Source: Simmondsia chinensis (taxonomy: Eukaryota; Streptophyta; Magnoliopsida; Caryophyllales; Simmondsiaceae). Taken from it: DNA of 64,000 nucleotides. The DNA lies in assembly GCA_018398585.1 (NCBI GenBank), contig JAGTTD010000008.1:10862501-10926500 (forward strand), given 5' to 3'. The translations under genes were made by a program, and so were the position numbers. Each line of letters opens with the position of its first letter. Position 1 is the stretch's first letter. The notes beneath the pieces were generated by a model that was not told the origin of the DNA, did not search any database, and saw nothing but the letters and a program-made list of their open reading frames with translations. Below, piece by piece: positions 57,096-64,000 of the stretch.

Positions 57096-58700
57096 TGCAT
57101 TAGTCATCCCACCCTTTGAAATTTGACAAACACGGCAATGCTTCATATACCCCTCAACTTCTTTACGAATGGTAGGCCAATAGTAGTTGGCAGTAATGAG
57201 CTTGAGTGTCTTATCCCTGCCTACATGTCTTGTGTTGTGTTTCTCCTCTACAAACTTAAGTCGTCAACTCGAGTTCGGGACATAAAGCAGATTCCCCTTG
57301 AACAGGAACCACCATAAATGGTATATTCGGGAACATATCCCAACTGTGCATCTCGCCATATGTTGCTAAAGTTGGGTGGATCACAGTACATCTCCGCCAA
57401 CTGTTCAAACTCTATAACTTTTACTTTGCTCTACGCCATGACTAGATTTCATCGGCCTAGTGCATCTGGCACATTGTTCATTACGCCTGATTTGTGCTTG
57501 ATGATGAAGTGAAAAAGTTGTATGCAGCTAGCCCACGTGGCGTGTCTATCTGAGAGATTATCTTGGCTGTTAATGTATTTGAGGGAAGCATTATCAGAGT
57601 GAAAAAATGAACTCTTTGATTTGTTAAATATGACTTCTAGTGCCTCAATGCTCTCACTAAGGCGTAGAACTCCAAATCATAAGTCGAGTAATTCAACTTG
57701 CTCTTGTTGAGCTTCTCGCTAAAATATGTGATTGGTTTTGCCTCTTGACCTAGCACAGCGCCATTCCTAATCTTTGAAGCATCCGTGTCCAACTCAAATT
57801 TCTTCTGAAAATTGGGGAGAACTAACACTGGTTCTTTGATCAACTTATTCTTGATTTTGTTAAAGGCAGCTTCTGCTTGAGGTGACCACATGACGGCGCC
57901 CCTCTTCAGACAGTCTATGATTGGCACCACAATGGAACTGCAGCCCGGAATGAAGTGCATGTAGAATGACGCCAACCCATGGAAACTACGGATCTCTCCA
58001 ATCGTTCGCGGTTAGGGCCAGTCACAGCTGGCTACAATCTTCCCTTCATCAGCAGATATGCCATCCTTGGAAACAACGAACGTAAGGAAGGTCACCTTAT
58101 CTCTCACAAACTCGCATTTTTTGAAAGCAACAAAAAAAAACTTTGAGCCCTTAAGGTATGAAGCACCTCCTCCAGATGACTAATCTGTTCAATGCGGTCT
58201 CAGCTAAAGATCAAGATGTCATCAAAATAAACTACGACGAACTTTCCAATAAAGGGCGTAACATCTGATTCATGAATCTCATAAATGTGCTAGGCGCATT
58301 CGATAACCCGAATGGCATGACTAACCACTCATAAAGTCTCTCATTTGTCTTCAAAGCTGTCTTCCAATAGCGAGATTCTAAATTGGTGGTATTCGCTTTT
58401 GAGATCTATCTTTGTGAACACCTTGGATCTTTGCAATTGATCTAACAAATCATCTAATCTTGGAATTGGGAAATGATAGCACACTGTGATTTTATTTGTT
58501 GCCCTATTGTCAACACACATCTGCCAGCTCCCATCTTTCTCGGGTGCCAGCATGGCTGGAACAGCAAAAGGACTCAAACTTTCTCTAAAGAAGCCTTTAA
58601 CGAGCATATCTTTTACTTGGCATCTCAGCTCTTCATGCTCTATTGGAATTATTCGGTAATGAGGCCTATTTGGTAAAGGGGCATTGGGATGCATTGTTGG
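57096..58700 (-). pseudogene. CRM-like reverse transcriptase and RNase H
   Basis: 58694-58341 encodes [40 protein letters not shown] and [13 protein letters not shown]. The RT core continues through [17 protein letters not shown] and a frame-shifted [11 protein letters not shown] at about 58210-58240. RNase H at 57975-57637 has FELDTDASKIRNGAVL and STYDLEFYALVRAL. The zinc-finger part (57100-57630) is degraded. A GVG in the usual DASGVGIG is replaced by KIRN. Confidence 0.85.
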
Positions 58701-59545
58701 ACATCCCTCAAAGGTGGCAGTGTAGCAGGTAGTTCCTCTGAAAATACATTGGTATATTTATCCAGCAAAGCCATGATTCACTCAGTAACGCATTAGGGTT
58801 GACAGTGCTCTCCTTTTCAATCCATACAAATACGACTCTGGTCTCGCTAACTTCTTTGGCAAACAAGGTGCGACCTTGAATGTTGGGATGCTGGGTTTTG
58901 GGGGCCTGCGGTTTCTCTTCCTTCTTGGGCAACAATACAATTTTGGTTCCTTCAAAGACAAAGCTATACGTATTCTTCATCCCATAATGAATTGCACCCT
59001 TGTCATACATCTAAGGGGGTCCCAAGAGCAAATGGCAGGCATCCATAGTGGCGACATCACACCAAATTCCATCTTTCTACTTAGCTCCGATTGAAAAATT
59101 TATTAAACAACGTTTTGAGACCATCACCTAGTTTCCTTTCTGTAGCCATGATATCTTGCAAGGATAGGGATGTGCTTCCATCTTGAACCCTAACTTGGCT
59201 ACTGCTTCTTTAGATATTACTTTCTCATAGCTGCCGGAATCAATAACCATGCGGCACACCTTGCTACCAATTGTGCACGTAGTTTGGAAGATATTGTTCC
59301 ACAGCCGACCGTCTCCTTGTTCTTCTTTAGGTACAAAGCATACACGCCTAACTGCCAACAGATGCTCCTCATTGCCTTCTAAGGCATCTTCCTCTTGCTC
59401 CGCCAACCCCTCTGGACCATCCTCGTCAATGGCCACGCCTTCTTCTCCGCGTAGTTCATCAATGAAGTGAACTTTACCCAGTCTGTCACCCTTCAAGTAG
59501 TCGTCAGCACGGTGACCCAATTCTTCACACTTAAAGTAATGCATT
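58701..59545 (-). pseudogene. CRM-like zinc knuckle tail and protease
   Basis: YFKCEELGHRADDYLKGD (about 59490-59545) is a CCHC knuckle that has lost cysteines. CRMVIDSGSYEKVISKEAV (about 59190-59250) is the protease active site D-S-G. An acidic linker lies between. Confidence 0.8.
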
Positions 59546-60514
59546 CTAGATGAACCTGCCACTTCCTGATTTAGCAGTCTCCCCGCATTGGAGGGTAGTG
59601 GCCTGTGCGGCTCGTTTTGAGTTGGAAGCTCGGATCTGATTTCTTTCGCTAACTTGTGCATTCCAGGTTCCACCAGTTTGGCGACGCCGTTGTTGCCATT
59701 TCACATTCACGGCTCTCTGGGCTGCTTCGAAGATGGTGAAAGTGTGAAACATATTCAGCACGTCTTGAATGAATTCCCTCAAATTGCCAATGTAGCAATT
59801 CGCCAATTGTGCCCCTGATTCCACCAGGTCATTACTGGTGACTAGAGAACGGAACTCAACCATGTACTCTTTTACGGACCTTGAACGCTGGCGTAATCCT
59901 TGCAGGCGTTGGTACATTATTCTGGCGTGGTTGTGGGGCAAGAAGGCACCTCTCAAGTGTCTCTTCATTTTCTCCCAAGATTGGATCTTGGTCTTTCTTT
60001 GGCAAAACCGGATTTGCTTCAATTTGTGCCACTAGGCAGTAGCCCTACCCAGTAGCTGAGTAGCAACCAGCGGTGCCTGTTTCCCCACCTAGACTTCTTT
60101 GAATTCAAGAACCTCATCAATAGCGACGAGCCAATCTAAGAAATCTTCCAGATGTCCCTCTTTGTTAAATTCTAGAGTCTCAATCTGAAGGTCGGATTCC
60201 CACCTTCGAACATGACGATCATTAAAGTCACCAAAGCTTTGTCGCTGGCGCCTCAACCTAGGCTCTGGTATTTCTTCGTCATGATACATATTCGGGAAAT
60301 GGTTATCCACTTCGTCTTCTACTACGCCCAGTGCCAATGGGTGTTGGAGTCAGGTTCCCAGTTCGAGATCGGGATTTGCCCCTAGATGAATCAAGCAACG
60401 CTCAATTCCCCGGAATTTCTCCTCCAATTCCTCTACTCTCCTTTTTGTCTATTGTTGGCATTCACGGTCATACACGTCTTCGACGGTGGCATTCCTATGT
60501 TGTCCACGGTCCAT
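59546..60514 (-). pseudogene. CRM-like gag
   Basis: An ATG at 60512-60514, 14 bases inside the primer site, opens MDRGQHRNATVEDVYDRE and soon meets a stop. The core follows: RRWESDLQIETLEF, LEDFLDWLVAIDEVLEFKEV (60089-60250), then SWEKMKRHLRGAFLPHNHA and QGLRQRSRSVKEYMVEF (59750-60000), the Retrotrans_gag pattern. Homologous to the gag at 63353-64000. Confidence 0.85.
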
Positions 60515-60528
60515 ATCAGAAAATGTTC

Positions 60529-60545
60529 TGAGCTTTGATACCAAT
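60529..60545 (-). other. Primer binding site of the CRM-like element
   Basis: The minus strand reads ATTGGTATCAAAGCTC after the LTR end GCATCA, an initiator-Met-tRNA type site. Confidence 0.85.
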
Positions 60546-60990
60546 TGATGCAGCGCATGAAATGGGAAATATGGGTACGGGAAGGTTCAACAGCCTTCCC
60601 TTTAGTTTTATTAATTGATAATAAAAATAAAGAGGAAAAGGGTAGCTCATTTCTCATAACCTGAGAAATTGAGAATCAAGAATTATGAAAATTAATATAA
60701 ATTTTGACCAACTACTAACCCCAGCTATCTTTTCTTTATATAGAGGAGATGAGAAAAAGGAATGGAATTCAAATTTGCAACAAATAAGGAAAGAGATAAA
60801 AATGAAATCAGAAATGAATAAGAATTGGAAATGAATAAAGCTGTTAAAAATCGTCCCTAAGATCTCGGCAGAAATCACGCCCATAGTCTTGGTTGATTGG
60901 CTTGCTTCCCACGCTGAAGCCCTTTGTCTCGCGAAGCCATCGCCCCGCTAAGCCTCCCACCAAGGCCGTTATTCCCTGGCGGCTACATCA
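60546..60990 (-). repeat. 5' LTR of the CRM-like element
   Basis: 445 bp, TGATGCAGCGCATG to GGCGGCTACATCA on the plus strand; TATA-like TTATATAGAGG near 60736. Confidence 0.9.
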
Positions 60991-60995
60991 AATAG

Positions 60996-62870
60996 AGATG
61001 AAAATAGACCAACTAAGAGAAGAGAGAGGAAAAATAGATCCCTGGAATTTTAGAAATCGCATCTAGATGGAAAAGTAGTGTAAGATGCGATTTTATTATG
61101 ATTAGGGTTTTAGGGAATTTTTGCTTAATATGGTTTAGATCTATTGTCTAATTAATAATTTATATTTTATGGTTTATTTTACTGAATCATGTATTTAAAT
61201 TAAGGGTTTTTAAGTTATATCATGATTATATTTGATTTTGTTAATAAATAGGCCATTAATTTCTTGTTTTTGAATGTTTTGCTTTTGATTAATTTGAGTT
61301 ATTTCTTTATTTCTCTCTTAATCTTTGGGTGAGAATTATGACTAAACTCCTGTTAATATCTTATTCTTCTTTTACTTTAGCAATAAGAATTAAGAAAGAT
61401 TTGGAATGCTCTCCTTTTTCCTTCTAATAATTTTGCGATGTGCATCAAATATGGAAGATGGCTTGATGTTAAGAGTACTCATTTCCTAAAAATTGCATGG
61501 CGTCAATATGAGAAAATAAATATTTAACTATGTGCAAACATATCAGCGGTCTCCAATTAATCGGACTACTTAAATAATATTGATGGAAAAATGTATTCAA
61601 CAAAATATCAAGACATCAACCTACTCCCACTTCTCTTTCCTTTTGATTTTCAAATAAGGTAGTTTTAGTAATGGACAAGGGAAACAAGTTGAGTAGTCTT
61701 ATCCTATTTTTTTTCTGTCATTTCGTTGCTTCTATTTCTGCCAGATGGAATCCAATGAGCATCAACATGATCACATTTGATTTTCTTGATCTTTTCCAAA
61801 AGTTGATTCAATCAAAATCGTGGACATGGCCTTCCAAATGTCTTGATCATACGAGGTGGACAAGGCCCGACCATGCTGTGAGGTGTGCCTTTGAGAGGCT
61901 TTTTCGAATGTGAAGTTTGCACGTCCTCAAGTACTGGTATTATGAGCAACGACATACAATTTTAAAGGAGAAATAGGACATCCTTAACCTGAGGATCTTT
62001 TGCTATAATTATTAACCTTTTCGATCAATTATTATTTGAGTGAAGCAATTTAGACACAAGGGAATAGTGTCATGGCATTGTGGATGACCGAGTTAGATTT
62101 GGAAAACAACGCTTTATATTGGGAGGAACGACCATATATTCTTTGGGCTATGTCCTACGGTAGGGAGTAAACATATCATGATCAGGACGAACTGCATTGT
62201 GCTTGTGAAATTTTAGTCATAAGACTTTTTGGGGCAAAATTATTATTGTCATAGTAAGATCATAATTTTTAAGAAAATATTTTGACTCTCACTATTTATA
62301 AGTTACACAACAATAACAATTTTTACCCAATTGTATGGTTAATGTACACTACTCACATAATTTACTTAATTTGCATATCATAATAAATGCAATTAAATAA
62401 CTACTTTGTATATTTAATGCCTACAGAAGACAGGATTTGTGGCTCCAGCTACAATTCTTGGTCACAATTATTGCTTTTTCGGGCACAATGATGAGTCACC
62501 TTCATGTGCTCAAAATTGAGATATCAATGTTAATCATGTTGTTAATTTTTAATAATTATTTTTTTTGTGTGTCAATCATGTGATTTGGGGATGCCATGCA
62601 ATTCAATAAGTTTGTCTGGGGCTCGTTGTCAACTGGCATAAGATTGGGAAATGGGATTTTCCAACGAATAATTCTTTCACTAAAAGACAACACACAATTA
62701 GTGATTGAAAATTTGAGACAACTTTTTGCCATTTCAAATTTGAAAATGATTACAGACGGTATTCGTATGCTTTTGAAATGCCAAAATGATTATAGAAATT
62801 ATCTCAAAAGTAGATTTTTCACCCATCTAAAAGCCATCTTGATCTAAGATAGATTTTAGACCAAAACTGA
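60996..62870. other. Unassigned AT-rich DNA
   Basis: No transposon protein, repeat or RNA gene recognised. Two short plus-strand frames (61671-61913, 80 codons, and 62596-62847, 83 codons) carry no motif and lack plausible flanking splice or promoter signals. This is the longest stretch in the window that no repeat explains. Confidence 0.45.
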
Positions 62871-62879
62871 CTCTAATAC

Positions 62880-63314
62880 TAGTATAGCCCATAAGCAGAT
62901 GGCGCATAGGGAGATGGCGAGTGGAAGATGGTGGGTGCCTGGATTGGCGAGTGACAGGTATAGACGCGGCTTGAGATAAGACTCATGGAGTTTGTCATCC
63001 ATTGGGATACTTAGCTAGTAGATTAACAAATAATTATTAGTCATGGTTGTTTTAATCTTTAAGTCTTTTATTTATTTGTTAAGTCTTTCATTCTAATTGA
63101 GTTTTCTTCTCTACTTAAACAAGAGAAAGTTTAGGGTCTATATCATTTAATTACTTGGATTTTCATTATTTTTGCTAGTGTTTTCTCCTATTCTCGGTTG
63201 TTAGAATTTGAGTAATTATTTTTCCTTTATTTTCTGATTGTTTTAGCAATAGAAATACAAGGAAGACTATTAAGCCTTCTATTCCCATAATTCTTCCATA
63301 TTTGAGCTACATTA
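62880..63314 (+). repeat. 5' LTR of a second CRM-like element
   Basis: Its right end CTACATTA is followed by a Met-tRNA-type primer site. The left edge is put near TAGCCCATAAGCAG by analogy with the TGATGTAGCC start of the 55333-60990 element; it is uncertain by tens of bases. Confidence 0.55.
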
Positions 63315-63331
63315 GTTGGTATCATAGTTCA
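63315..63331 (+). other. Primer binding site of the second CRM-like element
   Basis: GTTGGTATCATAGTTC, one or two changes from the TTGGTATCAGAGC type. Confidence 0.75.
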
Positions 63332-63352
63332 GAACGGTTTCTGAGATAGCCC

Positions 63353-64000
63353 ATGGGTGATAGAGGTATGCCACCATCGGAGACATTTGCGAGTGTGATT
63401 TTCAATAGAAAACCGAAAGGAGATCTGGGAGATAGAAGAGAATTTCTGGCAAATCAAGCTGTTTTTGATTCAATTGGGAGCGAATCCCGATCAAGCACTT
63501 GTGGTTCAGCCTCAAAACTTGCCGGTAGGGGGGTGCCGAGGAAGACATGGACGAGAGCTTCCACAACCCATTCCCAGAAGTTGATGTTCAAGACCGGGGA
63601 GTGAAAAGAAATCGGCCAAATACCGGAGGCACCGTTTATGATGATGATCGGAGGTGGGAATCCAGGTTTCAGATCAAAAGTCTACAGTTTAATGGTGGAG
63701 GACGTCAATAAGAGTTCTGGGATTACGCTGGAGGAAGTACTCATGTACAAGGAAATTTCGAAGGACAAGTTGGCACCGTTGGTTGCTACTTAATTTAGGG
63801 GTAGGGCCACCGCCTGGTGGCAGCAGCTAAAGCATACCAGGCTTAGGGAGGGTAAGGTGAAGATCGAGTCCTGGGAAAAGATGAAGCAGCACATGCGCAG
63901 TGCGTTCCTTCCCCACAGTCATGCCAAGGAGATGTATCAATGCCTTGAGAACTTTCATCAAGATTCTCGGTCCGCGGAGGAGTACACGGCATAATTCTAT
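63353..64000 (+). pseudogene. Gag of the second CRM-like element, cut by window end
   Basis: ATG at 63353 opens MGDRGMPPSETF, matching the MDRG start of the minus-strand relative. The frame closes at 63604. Beyond it RRWESRFQIKSLQFNGG and, in another phase, FRGRATAWWQQLKHTRLREG, KIESWEKMKQHMRSAFLPHS and QDSRSAEEYTA give the Retrotrans_gag core. Stops near 63793 and 63990. The rest of the element lies beyond the window. Confidence 0.85.

Larger units (their letters stand above)
55333..60990 (-). mobile_element. CRM-like Ty3/gypsy retrotransposon with nested solo LTR
   Basis: Flanked by a perfect AATAG duplication (55328-55332 and 60991-60995). LTR ends read TGATGTAGCGCG on the left and GGCGGCTACATCA on the right. 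Gag, protease, RT, RNase H and integrase remnants follow on the minus strand. RT and RNase H motifs, and the absence of a chromodomain, resemble the CRM lineage, often found at plant centromeres. That lineage call is tentative. A 411-bp solo LTR sits in its 3' LTR. Confidence 0.9.

Noticed and set aside
56668..57512. Plus-strand frames of 64-131 codons opposite the CRM-like integrase
   Set aside because: They are antisense to a recognisable integrase and carry no domain.
61671..61913. 80-codon frame with a hydrophobic N-terminus that looks like a signal peptide
   Set aside because: No homologous motif, AT-rich low-quality context and no supporting promoter or splice signals. Listed only as part of the unassigned interval.
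1..64000. A new defence, biosynthetic or regulatory gene system
   Set aside because: All recognisable coding DNA belongs to known transposon protein families or to one captured F-box gene. The novelty here lies in nesting and repeat structure, not in a new gene set.

Overview
This window is plant nuclear DNA, almost certainly from a flowering plant with a large, repeat-rich genome. It is AT-rich and packed with the classic angiosperm transposon classes: a CACTA (En/Spm) element, Ty1/copia and Ty3/gypsy LTR retrotransposons, an RTE-type LINE, tRNA-derived SINEs and MITE-like elements, plus satellite arrays. I see no intact host gene, no rRNA or tRNA gene, and nothing bacterial. Every recognisable coding region belongs to a transposable element and is broken by stops or frameshifts. 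The one exception in origin is an F-box gene copy captured inside a retroelement, and it is also broken.

Layout. (1) 1-2750: satellite array of about 13 units with a 221-bp period and signs of a three-unit higher-order repeat. (2) 2783-4301: a second tandem family of about four diverged copies. (3) 4302-27113: a 22.8-kb CACTA transposon on the minus strand. It has CACTACNAGAAAA ends, a perfect AAT target duplication, sub-terminal repeats, a decayed TNP2-type transposase gene (19150-22452) and a decayed second gene of the Transposase_24 type. An 11.1-kb LTR element without gag or pol (5548-16689, plus strand) has inserted into an exon of that second gene. It carries an antisense, intronless F-box gene copy, a large internal duplication and several tandem arrays. 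A 1-kb Harbinger-like element (23865-24876) is also nested in the CACTA. (4) 27130-28545: a SINE, a MITE-like palindrome and a truncated copia LTR.

(5) 28621-43062: a Ty1/copia element on the minus strand with LTRs of about 2.3 kb and target duplication GGGCG. A complete-length but decayed chromovirus (36668-42344) has inserted into its 5' LTR. (6) 43063-48780: a mosaic of unassigned AT-rich DNA, a duplicated module, a gypsy gag remnant, a dimeric SINE and a copia-like LTR. (7) 48820-53265: a degenerate Tat-lineage gypsy pol on the plus strand, split in its RNase H domain by a 5'-truncated RTE LINE (about 49027-51822). (8) 54340-55300: gag plus LTR of another gypsy element on the minus strand. 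(9) 55333-60990: a CRM-like gypsy element on the minus strand with perfect TSD AATAG, whose 3' LTR contains a 411-bp solo LTR with its own perfect TSD CAATC. (10) about 62880-64000: 5' LTR, primer site and gag of a related gypsy element on the plus strand, cut by the window end.

The genes do not form a pathway. The biology here is layered insertion, and the target duplications and interrupted reading frames give a relative order of events. Higher-order satellite next to CRM-like elements raises the possibility of a pericentromeric location, which is inference only. All identity and family statements come from reading the sequence; nothing was searched or aligned by software.
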